A DNA stretch of 12,897 nt from Chlamydiota bacterium (GTDB taxonomy: Bacteria > Chlamydiota > Chlamydiia > Chlamydiales > Rhabdochlamydiaceae), in NCBI GenBank assembly GCA_027348355.1, contig DAIEPN010000005.1, positions 1 through 12,897 of the forward strand. Reading direction: 5' to 3'. Positions 1 to 7,215 of this stretch are shown in pieces. Both the position numbers and the translations under genes were made by a program. Every line of letters begins with the position of its first letter. Position 1 is the first letter of the stretch. The notes beneath the pieces are model-generated. The model made no database searches. It was not told where the DNA came from and worked only from the letters and a program-made list of their open reading frames with translations.

Positions 1-9
1 AAATTTTTT

Positions 10-72
10 GGCTCATAAGTAGCTCTCAGTTAGTGTAGTAACCAACTAGTCTACGTATGAGCCTTTCTTTTT
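10..72 (+). terminator. Intrinsic terminator of an unseen upstream gene
   Basis: Bases 10-22 pair with 51-63 to form a 13-bp stem with a single A/G mismatch (18 against 55). It is followed directly by TTTCTTTTT (64-72). A strong stem followed by a U-tract is the standard rho-independent terminator. It reads on the plus strand, so it should end a transcript entering from the left. It separates that transcript from the gene starting at 279, which therefore probably has its own promoter. The minus-strand side lacks a T-run, so I do not call it bidirectional. Confidence 0.7.
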
Positions 73-123
73 ATCAATTAAATATTTAACTCTAAGCTGC
101 TTATCATCAACTTCCTCTTTTGC

Positions 124-141
124 TAATTACGCAACAACGCC
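124..141 (-). repeat. 18-bp sequence repeated inverted at 6428-6445
   Basis: TAATTACGCAACAACGCC here is the exact reverse complement of bases 6428-6445. The second copy lies just beyond the 3' end of a decayed IS5-family transposase gene and has the GG-initiated, TTGTTGC-containing look of an IS5-family terminal inverted repeat. I infer that this copy is the end of another IS, whose body would lie to the left of base 141, or a solo IS end. No transposase fragment could be recognised in bases 1-123, so the element it belonged to is not proved. Confidence 0.55.
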
Positions 142-149
142 TGAAAACG

Positions 150-177
150 TTCTGACAATTCGAGTTTTTTTTATAAT
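150..177 (+). promoter_or_regulatory. Possible sigma-70-type promoter of the DUF3604-maf-HEAT operon
   Basis: A perfect -10 hexamer TATAAT lies at 172-177. A poor -35 candidate, TTCTGA (150-155), lies 16 bases upstream, and the better-looking CTGACA (152-157) is only 14 bases away. A T-run (164-172) fills part of the spacer. It is about 100 bases upstream of the ATG at 279 and downstream of the terminator at 10-72, the expected place for the operon promoter. AT-rich DNA yields such -10 matches by chance, so this is tentative. Confidence 0.35.
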
Positions 178-278
178 ATCCCCTATACGGATAATGTAGC
201 ACTTGCCAAAGAAAGCTTTTTCATGCAAAATGCCAGATTCATACTCAAACATCTCTAAAGAAACGAAAAGGTCTTTTC

Positions 279-2192
279 ATGCGCCGTTCTATTTGTCAAT
301 GTGAGCCTAACTATGCACTAGCAGGACAAGTCTCTACTTGGAAGTTCTCCTATACAACTTCAACTAGCCTTCCAAAAGGGACACGCTTAAAATTTGACTT
401 ACTCAGCAAAGGTTCTGCAATCGATTGGCAAACTCCTGAAGTAAATATTAAAGAAAAAGTGAATGTAGTTTGGGCTGAGCTACCCGGCAATAAAACCATT
501 ACAGCTACCTATTCTCAAGATGATGTCACCCTGTCAGACTGTTTTGAATTTCTTCTCACATCTGATATAAAAGCTGGAGAAACAATCTCGATTTTCTTAG
601 GCACGCCTGATAAAAGTAAAGAGAATGGAAATCGCTGCCAAACTTACGTCCAAAGAAGAAAACCTTTCCATCTCTATATTGATCCAAAAGGAAAAGGAGA
701 TTTCCGTGATCCAGAAATTTTTACAATGGATATACGAGGTAATCACCTTCATGTCATTAAAATTGTAGCCCCTTCTCTTGTAGGAAAAAACAAACGCTTT
801 GATGTCATCGTCCGCTTTTAGGATGAATTCGGGAATCTCACCTCACTTGCACCAGAGGGCACGTTAATTGAGCTTAGCTACGAAAATTTACGAGAAAACT
901 TAAACTGGAAACTATTTGTACCTGAAACCGGTTTTATCAACTTACCAAACCTTTATTTCAACGAAGTTGGCTTATATAAAATCCAGCTACTGAATGCTAA
1001 TACAGGTGAAAAATTTTATTCTTCTCCAATCCGATGCTTTGCTGATCAAGATCTTGGAATTTATTGGGGTCTATTCCATGGAGAATCTGAAAAATTTGAT
1101 TCCGGTGAGAATGTTGAAGCTTGCCTTCGCTATTTTAGAGATGAGAAAGCGTTAAACTTCTTTGCAAGCTCTAACTTTGAAAGTGCGGAAGAAACCTCAA
1201 ATGATGAATGGAAGCTCATATCGCAACACACTGCTGAATTTAATGAAGAACACCGCTTTACGACTTTCTTGGGCGTACAATGGTTTGGAGATACACCGGA
1301 AGAAGGTCTGAAACAACTTATTTTCACTAAAGATAACAAACCTATTCTAAGAAAAAAAGATGCAAAGTCTAACAACCTGAAAAAAATCTATAAAACTTAC
1401 TCCTCAAAAGAACTGTTTGCTATATGCAATTTTACTATGGGCAAGGGATTACACACAAATTTCGATGATTTTACCCCTGAGTTTGAAAAGCTAGTTGAAA
1501 TCTATAATGCATGGGGATCTTCAGAATGTAAAGCGGATGAAGGCAATCCAAGACCTATTTGTATTGATGGAGATACCGGCGTAAAAGAAACCGATATTGG
1601 TTCTGTGCGTAATGCTTTAGAAAAAAACTGTCGATTTGGCTTTGTAGCCGGTGGACTCGATGACCGCGGTGTCTACAATGATTTCTTTGAAAGTGACCAA
1701 GTTCAATATTCACCAGGTCTTACAGCAATTTTAGCCACAGACCATACCAGAGAGGCGCTTGTCCAAGCCCTGTCGAGTAGAAGCTGCTACGCAACAACAG
1801 GAGAAAAAATTGTTGTAGGATTTGCAATTGCAGGTGCTAAAATGGGTTCAGAACTTTCAACAAAGGCCAAGCCGGGACTGACCTTCAATAGGCATATCAC
1901 AGGATATGTATCAGGAACTGCCCCTATTAAGGAAATCTCCATTATCAGAAATGGAACTGTCTTTCAAACTTTTCATCCAAAAGAAGCTTCTTTTGACTTT
2001 ACCTTTGATGATAGCGAACACCTTGCGAAAGTGTGCTTCCCTGCCAAAGGGGAAAAGCTGCCTTTTGTCTATTACTATATCCGAGTGATACAGGAAGATG
2101 AACATATTGCATGGAGCTCTCCGATCTGGATTGATTATTATGCAAACGATGCAACAAATAGCGCAAAAAAAGCGAGAAAAAAAGCAGGCTAA
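279..2192 (+). pseudogene. DUF3604-type protein gene interrupted by one in-frame amber codon
   Basis: The frame from ATG 279 to TAA 2190-2192 would encode 637 residues but for a TAG at 819-821 (codon 181). Both sides lie in the same frame and belong together: the part before the stop ends in a beta-rich domain, and the part after it has the DUF3604 landmarks in order, namely YWG..HGES (about residue 262), EFN..RFTTFLGVQWFGDTPEEG, KLVEIYNAWGSSE, RFGFVAGGLDDRG, TREALVQALSSRSCYATTGE and a C-terminal YYYIRV.QEDEHIAWSSPIW. The family resembles the PHP metal-dependent hydrolase fold, but several expected ligands look replaced here, so activity is doubtful. GAAAAGG at 265-271 is a good ribosome binding site 7 bases before the ATG. 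The first in-frame ATG after the amber is at 1437, 618 bases on, so reinitiation of a useful product is unlikely. It could be a recent nonsense mutation, readthrough or a base-calling error. It heads an operon, with maf starting 3 bases after the final TAA. Confidence 0.75.
819..821 (+). other. In-frame amber (TAG) codon inside the DUF3604 gene
   Basis: The codons run CGC TTT TAG GAT GAA TTC GGG, giving R-F-stop-D-E-F-G. No frame change occurs here, since the same frame continues uninterrupted to 2192. A single base change from CAG, AAG or GAG (Q, K or E) would produce this TAG, and any of these residues would fit the charged context. Confidence 0.9.
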
Positions 2193-2195
2193 CGC

Positions 2196-2792
2196 ATGCA
2201 TGTCATCCTTGGCTCCGCATCTCCAAGACGCAGGGAAATATTGAAGTACTTTTCTCTTCCCTTTGAGCAAATCCCATCTCACTATGATGAGGAGCAAATT
2301 CCTTTTTTAGGTGATCCGATCTCGTACGTCAAAAGTCTTTCAGAAGAAAAAGGGAAATGGCTAGCACAAAAGCATCCTAATTCTGTGGTCTTAACAGCCG
2401 ATACGGTTGTCTATGCAAATCAAAAAGTCTATAACAAACCCAAAAATCCTGAAGAAGCATTGCAGTTCTTAGGAGAATTTTCCGGAAATTGGAATGAGAT
2501 TTACACAGCAGTCAGCGTAAGAAAAGGTAAACAATCTTTCACGGAAGTAGAAGTGACAAGGCTGCTGTTTCACACCCTTTCCAAAGAGCAAATGCAAAAA
2601 TATCACTCCCATTTTTATTTTGCCGACAAATCAGGTGGTTTTGCAGTAGAAAAAAGTGGAAGCATCCTACTTCAAAAGATCGAGGGGTGTTTTTACAATA
2701 TTTTAGGACTTCCTATCAATGCCATGCGCACTGTGTTTCTAAAAGTTGGCATTGATCTTTGGGACTTTTTGAAAAGTGAGAATGAATTATAA
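2196..2792 (+). CDS. maf: Maf-like nucleoside triphosphate pyrophosphatase
   Basis: This 198-residue protein matches the Maf/HAM1 superfamily along its length. Maf proteins hydrolyse nucleotides such as dTTP, UTP or modified bases to the monophosphate and pyrophosphate in the cytoplasm, acting as house-cleaning enzymes. Visible motifs are LGSASPRRREIL at residues 5-16 (nucleotide binding), ADTVV at 68-72 with the likely catalytic Asp69, KP.N at 81-84, ADKSGGFAVE at 143-152, and IEGCFYNILGLP at 162-173. The DK-GG form of the fourth motif favours the YhdE-like dTTP/UTP type over the YceF-like 7-methyl-GTP type. The usual His of the SG..H.V.T motif appears as Asn in SGNWNEIYT (96-104). The start ATG lies 3 bases after the preceding stop, and the TAA overlaps the next ATG by one base, so translation is probably coupled. 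A maf gene followed by a HEAT-type gene fits the chlamydial order I remember. Confidence 0.9.
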   Translation: MHVILGSASPRRREILKYFSLPFEQIPSHYDEEQIPFLGDPISYVKSLSEEKGKWLAQKHPNSVVLTADTVVYANQKVYNKPKNPEEALQFLGEFSGNWNEIYTAVSVRKGKQSFTEVEVTRLLFHTLSKEQMQKYHSHFYFADKSGGFAVEKSGSILLQKIEGCFYNILGLPINAMRTVFLKVGIDLWDFLKSENEL

Positions 2793-4471
2793 TGCGTTTT
2801 CTGTTCTTATTGCCTCTTCTTATCTCTCGAATCCCAGTCCTTTCTGAGGAAACATCAGAATCACATAGAAATCATATCGTTTACTTGCTTAAGTCCCAAG
2901 AATTGTCATCATCGATCGATTCCTATTATAAGCATAAAAATAAGATCGGAAAGCATGATTTTGAAGTTTTAGAGCAGATGGCCGTAACCTTACTAGAAGA
3001 GGGAGCTAGAAGTGATGATTACGAAAAGCAACTTCTTAGTATTTTTGGAACTAACTTAGCAAGTCTTTCTGCTTCGATAGGAATTTTAGAATCAAGTATT
3101 GCAAGTCAATACCCTCAAACCCAAGTCGCAGCAATCCAAGCGATCGGGAGCATGCAGGATGACAGGTGCGACGAACTTTTAATCAAAGCTATGTCCTCTC
3201 CCTTTTTCCCTGTCAGAATGGAAGCCGGCTATTTCCTTTCTATGCGAAAGCATCGTAGTGCAGTAGGACAGATGGAATCGCTCATGCATAAAATTCCTCA
3301 TCCATACCAGGTGATATTTCCTGAATTCTTTGCCCTGATTGGGACTTCAGATGCCATAACTGTCCTTAAACATATGCTGGAGGATAAAGACGCAAATATA
3401 CGGGTAGAATCCATTTTAAGCGCAGCAAGACATCACAGAGATGATCTACTACCTATACTACGAGCCCACGCCGCCCATGCCAATATTGCAGAACAAGAAG
3501 CATGTGCTGCAGCTTTAGGCTACTTTAAAGATACCCCTTCTTTAGTAAAACTTCAAAAGCTCTCAAATGGGCCCGCTAGAAATGTAAAACTAGCTGCATT
3601 ACGTTCTTTATATGCAATGGGAGATCAAACCGCTAAGGATAAGATCTGCGAAATTGCAAAAGAAGGTGACCTATTTGCTATCTCTACATTAGGAGAAATC
3701 CCCGGTTCTGAAGATCTACTCTATGAACTCACGCAAAATGACTGCCAGCATACAAGACTTAACGCCGCGATTGCACTATTGCAAAGAAAAGATCCTAGAT
3801 GTCTTCGTCTTCTCCCCGAAATTCTATTCAAAGATTCCAGAGATTTAGGGTTTCAGCCTCACCTTTCCTTAGGTAGGTCTTTCATTTCTTGGAAAGTTGT
3901 GGGATCGGCAGAACAACATCAGCAACACAGCCCACAAGACCTAGAAGCCATAACTTTGGCCTTTAGGGAACATGTGCTGCGAGGTTGCCTAGAGCTTCCA
4001 GAAAAAGCTTTCTTAGATATAGCAAAGATCATTTTCACCTATGGGCAAAATGACCTGGTTCCTCTTCTTATAGCTCTATTAGAAAATCTGCAGACAGACA
4101 GCGCCATTACCCTTTTAGAAGGGCAATCGCAAAAGGCAGGAGCTCCTTTCATCAGGGCCTACTGCAATTTAGCACTTTTTAGGCTTGGTAAAGGATCTCA
4201 TTATGAAAATCTAGTGAAAGTTTGGGTTTCAGAGAGAAAAAATCATGAAATGATCAGGTTCCGTCCAATCGTAACTCATAGTATGCGTATACCCGACTCT
4301 CGTTATGAACTGACCGCCGAAGAAAGCTCTCGCCTTTTGGTGGATTCATATCAGGCCTTAGCGGATAAACATGAAGAGAACTGCATTGACGCAATTCTTG
4401 AAATGATCAAAACAGGACATCCAAAAAACCGCTATGTTCTAGCAGGTCTTCTCATACGTGCAATTCAATAA
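2792..4471 (+). CDS. Exported HEAT-repeat protein (chlamydial CT350-like position)
   Basis: The 559-residue protein begins with a hydrophobic stretch, RFLFLLPLLISRIPVL, that looks like a signal peptide. It then continues as helical repeats of HEAT/Armadillo type from about residue 105 to 355, with repeated hydrophobic pairs of helices such as QVAAIQAIGSMQDDRCDELL, PVRMEAGYFLSMRKHRSAVG, NIRVESILSAARHHRDDLL and NVKLAALRSLYAMGDQ. HEAT solenoids are protein-protein scaffolds, and no catalytic motif is visible. The ATG overlaps the maf stop (TAATG), so it is very likely co-translated with maf. In Chlamydia I recall an uncharacterised gene of similar kind between maf and the LptD-like gene. Here the LptD-like gene is 6.4 kb away, so a role in envelope assembly is inference from that order only. 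No convincing terminator follows; the short GGTAT/ATACC hairpin at 4530-4544 lacks a T-run. Confidence 0.8.
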   Translation: MRFLFLLPLLISRIPVLSEETSESHRNHIVYLLKSQELSSSIDSYYKHKNKIGKHDFEVLEQMAVTLLEEGARSDDYEKQLLSIFGTNLASLSASIGILESSIASQYPQTQVAAIQAIGSMQDDRCDELLIKAMSSPFFPVRMEAGYFLSMRKHRSAVGQMESLMHKIPHPYQVIFPEFFALIGTSDAITVLKHMLEDKDANIRVESILSAARHHRDDLLPILRAHAAHANIAEQEACAAALGYFKDTPSLVKLQKLSNGPARNVKLAALRSLYAMGDQTAKDKICEIAKEGDLFAISTLGEIPGSEDLLYELTQNDCQHTRLNAAIALLQRKDPRCLRLLPEILFKDSRDLGFQPHLSLGRSFISWKVVGSAEQHQQHSPQDLEAITLAFREHVLRGCLELPEKAFLDIAKIIFTYGQNDLVPLLIALLENLQTDSAITLLEGQSQKAGAPFIRAYCNLALFRLGKGSHYENLVKVWVSERKNHEMIRFRPIVTHSMRIPDSRYELTAEESSRLLVDSYQALADKHEENCIDAILEMIKTGHPKNRYVLAGLLIRAIQ

Positions 4472-4669
4472 GATTAATAGGGAAATTGAGGGCTAATTCC
4501 TTTGAGAAAGTTCCCAAAATAGGTATACTTAATACCTTGCTTTCAGCCCATAAGTCATAAAAAAATCGATCAGAAGATGTGGTTACTCTATTGATAAATT
4601 GATCTTGCTACCATTTCGTAGACATAAAGAACATAGACGAGGGAAAATAAAACCAACTAAGGAGCGTCT
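4472..4669. other. Gene-free junction between operon and IS3 remnant
   Basis: No reading frame, RNA gene or good promoter is visible. The right part (about 4600-4669) is probably the 5' untranslated end of the decayed IS3-family element, since it leads into an AAGGAG ribosome binding site at 4659-4664. A clear terminal inverted repeat could not be identified, so the left boundary of the insertion is not fixed. Confidence 0.5.
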
Positions 4670-4962
4670 ATAGAAAAGCAAAGAAAATACGATCGCGAGT
4701 TTAAAATCAATTCTGTAAAGCTGTACCGAGAAAGCGGCAAAAAGATGGAAGAAATTGTTCGAGATCTTGGAATCTCGAAGTCTACGCTTTATGGTTTGGT
4801 TCAAGAGTTTAAAGAGTTTGGAGAAAATAGCTTTGTAGGATCGGGGCAGCTTAAACCTGTAATGAAGAGATCTATCGTTTAAAAAAGCAGCTAGCTGAAG
4901 TGAATATGGAAAGAGATATCCTAAAAAAGGCAGCGGCCATCTTCTTAAAACCAAAAGGGTGA
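4670..4962 (+). pseudogene. IS3-family OrfA remnant (lost start codon, frameshift)
   Basis: Translation from 4670 gives IEKQRKYDREFKINSVKLY, then a helix-turn-helix MEEIVRDLGISKSTLYGLV, then FVGSGQLKP. A stop follows at 4880 because one base is missing near 4860/4861. In the next frame the expected continuation NEEIYRLKKQLAEVNMERD and ILKKAAAIF runs to TGA at 4960-4962; this is the leucine-zipper C-terminus typical of IS3 OrfA. A good ribosome binding site AAGGAG (4659-4664) sits 5 bases before ATA at 4670, where an ATG is expected. This indicates that the start codon itself has mutated. In intact IS3 elements OrfA supplies DNA binding and is fused to OrfB by programmed frameshifting. Confidence 0.8.
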
Positions 4963-5400
4963 GGTTTGAGTTTATGAAAGCCCACTCAAAGGGATTTTCC
5001 TTAGAGAAGATGGCAGAAGTGTTGAGAGTCTCTCGAAGTGGCTATTATGAATTTATAGGTAGAGAGCCGAGTAAAAGAAGTCTGGAGAATCAAAGCTTAG
5101 TTGAAGAGATAAAAAAAGTGCACAAGAAGAGTCGGGGACATATGGGAGCCCGAGAGTATACGTGGAACTCAAGAAGCAAGGAAACACATACTCCAGGAAA
5201 AAAATAGCTCATCTTATGAAGGAAGAGAATATACAGACTAAGATGAGAAAGAAATGGAAAAACAACGATAGCAAGCAAGAAGGTAGTAGAAATAGCTCCA
5301 AATCATCTTGATCAGGAGTTCTCTGTAGAAAGACCTAACAAAGTATGGATCAGCGATATTTAAGTGTGGATAACTGTAGCTACCTTAACATAGCGGTACT
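4959..5400 (+). pseudogene. IS3-family OrfB (DDE integrase) remnant, frameshifted and truncated
   Basis: GTG at 4959 opens MRFEFMKAHSKGFSLEKMAE, followed by VLRVSRSGYYEF, PSKRSLENQSLVEEIKKVHK and SRGHMGAR, the standard N-terminal HTH_21 region of IS3 OrfB. The frame shifts near 5151-5156, after which VYVELKKQGNTYSRKKIAHL and MKEENIQTKMRKKWKNND are readable. It shifts back before about 5289, giving EIAPNHLDQEFSVERPNKVW and ISDI with the first catalytic Asp, then a stop at 5361. Some IS-like residues (YLNIAVL) may continue to about 5405 in another frame. The other two catalytic acids are absent, so no active integrase can be made. Confidence 0.8.
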
Positions 5401-6246
5401 TGCGTACACTACATCTTTTGGAAGTTGCTGACATCCTTCAAACAAACGCTTTCCTTCGCGAAGGTAAACAATTTGGCTTCTTGCAAAATTAGCTAAATCA
5501 TTTCTAATCTTCAAATCAATAAATTTATCACCTTTAGATACTTGATTTTCATATTTTGTATCTGGATGGCGACTTGGATCAGGATTACAACCAAAATCTT
5601 GTAGATTAGCCATGGGTTGCAGGCATCCTGCTAATGTCCAAAAACTTATCCTAGAATGTAACGGATCACTAGAATTAGCCCATGTAAGGTTTATTTCCAT
5701 AAGCCCTACTATTTTCATTATTTCATAACGGTAATTGGGGGAAGAAGGTATTCCTGCTAGCATTAAAAAGATCATAGCTATGTTATAAAGAGGGGTTCGT
5801 ACAATATCTAGGATAGAGCGAGAGACATTTCTTATAGCTAAATAAGCAACCCTTGAGTAAGTGATGGATACACTCTTCTCTTTAGCTTCTGAAGCTGCTT
5901 GTGAATAAGCTTTAAAGATTTCAATCGGTATTGAAATAGGAAGAGCAATATGGTAAAAAATTTTAAGAGTTGCATGAAAAACGCGGATTAATGAAAGAGT
6001 TAAGAATTTAACAACCAATTTTTTCTGACTTACATCAAGATATAGGTTACCGTTTGTATTGTCAAGAATTAAACAATATGTATGTTTTTTAGTTTGAGTT
6101 CCTTCACTACGTTCTTCCCAAATACAATTCACTCTAAGCCAATTAGAAGAACCTTTTTCCTTTGATTGTAAATCCTTTTCTATGAAAGTAATACTACCAA
6201 AAAGTGTATTATGGTTAGTTTTCCATCCATCCCATGTAGTTGTCAT
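5380..6246 (-). CDS. Unrecognised membrane protein, 3' end abutting IS3 debris
   Basis: The 288-residue protein has a soluble N-terminus (residues 1-75), a long hydrophobic segment at about 78-108 that includes ALPISIPIEI, an amphipathic stretch, a second hydrophobic segment at about 150-167 (PLYNIAMIFLMLAGIP), and a polar Cys/Pro-containing C-terminal half. I do not recognise the family. The paired hydrophobic segments interrupted by prolines suggest a membrane or inclusion-membrane protein of the sort expanded in Chlamydiae, but no specific function can be claimed. The start ATG (6244-6246) has AAGGG about 8 bases upstream on the minus strand. The last residues (about STAMLR) are read from DNA that may be antisense to the IS3 remnant, so the true C-terminus may have been lost. 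The gene is oriented against its surroundings and sits between two dead IS elements. Confidence 0.6.
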   Translation of the reverse strand: MTTTWDGWKTNHNTLFGSITFIEKDLQSKEKGSSNWLRVNCIWEERSEGTQTKKHTYCLILDNTNGNLYLDVSQKKLVVKFLTLSLIRVFHATLKIFYHIALPISIPIEIFKAYSQAASEAKEKSVSITYSRVAYLAIRNVSRSILDIVRTPLYNIAMIFLMLAGIPSSPNYRYEIMKIVGLMEINLTWANSSDPLHSRISFWTLAGCLQPMANLQDFGCNPDPSRHPDTKYENQVSKGDKFIDLKIRNDLANFARSQIVYLREGKRLFEGCQQLPKDVVYASTAMLR

Positions 6247-6427
6247 TATTTTTCCCTTATTTTATTTTTAATATTTATTATATATTAAAGATACAATTAT
6301 TTCAAACTATCTTTTAAAAATTATTATGAATTTTCTAGAAATATTTTTTATACAATCATACAAAAATTCCACACCTCTCTTCAAGTTGTTGATTTGCAAT
6401 TTATTAACATCTTTGAAGTTTTTCTAG
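6247..6427. other. Very AT-rich intergenic region upstream of the minus-strand gene
   Basis: This stretch is mostly A and T and carries several minus-strand TATA-type matches (around 6275-6290) that could serve as a -10 element for the gene ending at 5380. No -35 at a sensible distance stands out, so I do not place a promoter. No coding potential is visible on either strand. Confidence 0.4.
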
Positions 6428-6445
6428 GGCGTTGTTGCGTAATTA
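6428..6445 (+). repeat. Terminal inverted repeat of the IS5-family remnant
   Basis: GGCGTTGTTGCGTAATTA is the exact reverse complement of 124-141. It lies 60 bases beyond the natural end of the transposase reading frame (TAA at 6506-6508), the usual distance for an IS end, and the GG tip points outward. It resembles ends of IS5-family elements in general style, and the assignment is by position and pattern only. Confidence 0.6.
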
Positions 6446-6505
6446 CGATTATCGAGTTTTTGTCCTAAAAAACGAGAATTTAGGGAAGTCCTGACTATTA
6501 ACATC

Positions 6506-7215
6506 TTACATCCTAACCGGCAATCCAAGAACATTCATTTTATTGATAATTAATAACTTAAGAAGCATTTCATAATGCTAACTGACCAAGGATCGGCTGT
6601 TAAGAGTATTCCCTAACACCCCCTTGATTCTCGAGATCGCTGGTAGAAACAGCGATCTCCTATGATATCCTTTTAACTTCTTCCACTTTCTAAGAGCCTC
6701 TTCCTTATTTCCAAGCTTGTGTATCATCTCTACATTCTCATCTCTAACGGTACGATCTAATCCTATCCTGTATCTTGATGTTCTCCTCAAAGGAGTGATT
6801 AGATTGATGTTATTCCTTTCCGCTAGCCTATACATCTCATAACTATCTCCAGCACCATCCATAAGTACATCTTTTACTGATTTAGGTATGTGTTCCATAG
6901 CCATTTTAAATAAGCTTGGATCAGCAAGTGAATCGTCAGAGGTAATATTGAAAATGATTTCATGAGTCTTTGGACACACTCCTATGGCTATTTTTTTCCA
7001 CTTCTTCCTTTTGGACTCTCCATGTATTTTTACATGCCATTGACCATCTCAATAGATCTTGACTCTTGTAGTGTCATCAAAAGGTGCTTTGACTTGCATT
7101 GCTTAATTTGCGATAATTTGATCATACAAATGGCTTTGATGGCCCTATAAGAATGTTTTTTCAGGTCTTCCCACGTTCTTATTTTTCTTGTTGGAAGACC
7201 ATGCTTTGAGAACAT
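6506..7215 (-). pseudogene. IS5-family DDE transposase remnant
   Basis: Reading leftwards from 7215: MFSKHGLPTRKIRTWEDLKK, HSYRAIKAICMIKL is the N-terminal region. The next portion usual in the family appears deleted around 7085-7105. In the neighbouring frame DDTTRVKIY, then a TGA in place of the usual Gly, then DGQWHVKIHGESKRKKWKKI and GVCPKTHEIIF follow. The frame stays open through the second acid region VLMDGAGDSYEMYRLAE and the RIKGVLGNTLNSRS segment. An amber at 6578-6580 interrupts the C-terminus, but HYEMLLKLLIINKMNVLGLP continues in frame to TAA at 6506-6508. The amber most likely replaced a Gln codon (CAG to TAG). With these lesions no active transposase is expected. Confidence 0.78.

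Larger units (their letters stand above)
4650..5400 (+). mobile_element. Decayed, 3'-truncated IS3-family (IS150-like) insertion sequence
   Basis: Two overlapping frames in the orfA/orfB arrangement of IS3-family elements are present (orfA stop at 4960-4962, orfB start at 4959). Both are disabled. orfA has ATA in place of a start codon and a one-base shift. orfB carries at least two shifts and ends just after the segment containing the first catalytic aspartate (WISDI, about 5346-5360), so most of the DDE integrase core is missing. The right edge merges with the 3' end of a minus-strand gene around 5380-5405. The element cannot move by itself. Confidence 0.8.
6428..7215 (-). mobile_element. 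Decayed IS5-family insertion sequence
   Basis: A minus-strand DDE transposase gene in pieces is followed by an 18-bp terminal-repeat-like sequence GGCGTTGTTGCGTAATTA at 6428-6445, which marks the right end with respect to the transposase. The other terminus could not be found near 7216-7330, so the 5' end appears to be lost. The transposase contains an internal deletion, a frame change and at least two stop codons. The same 18 bp occur inverted at 124-141, which suggests that several copies of this end exist in the genome. Confidence 0.75.

Noticed and set aside
46..119. Short minus-strand frame reading KEEVDDKQLRVKYLIDKKKG, ending in TAG inside the terminator loop region.
   Set aside because: Only about 24 codons, no start codon or ribosome binding site, and no family recognised. 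It may be a gene tail, but it cannot be supported.
1911..2297. Minus-strand 128-codon frame opposite the end of the DUF3604 gene and the start of maf.
   Set aside because: Both plus-strand genes have clear family motifs here; the antisense product has no recognisable features.
4530..4544. Small GGTAT/ATACC hairpin after the HEAT gene, considered as a terminator.
   Set aside because: Only 5 base pairs and no T-run follows.
4583..4954. Minus-strand 123-codon frame over the IS3 orfA remnant.
   Set aside because: The plus strand reads as IS3 OrfA with its HTH and zipper; the antisense frame is incidental.
6452..6477. Possible hairpin between TCGAGTTTTT and AAAAAACGAGA near the IS5 end.
   Set aside because: Pairing is mostly A-T with internal mismatches; it is not convincing as a terminator.
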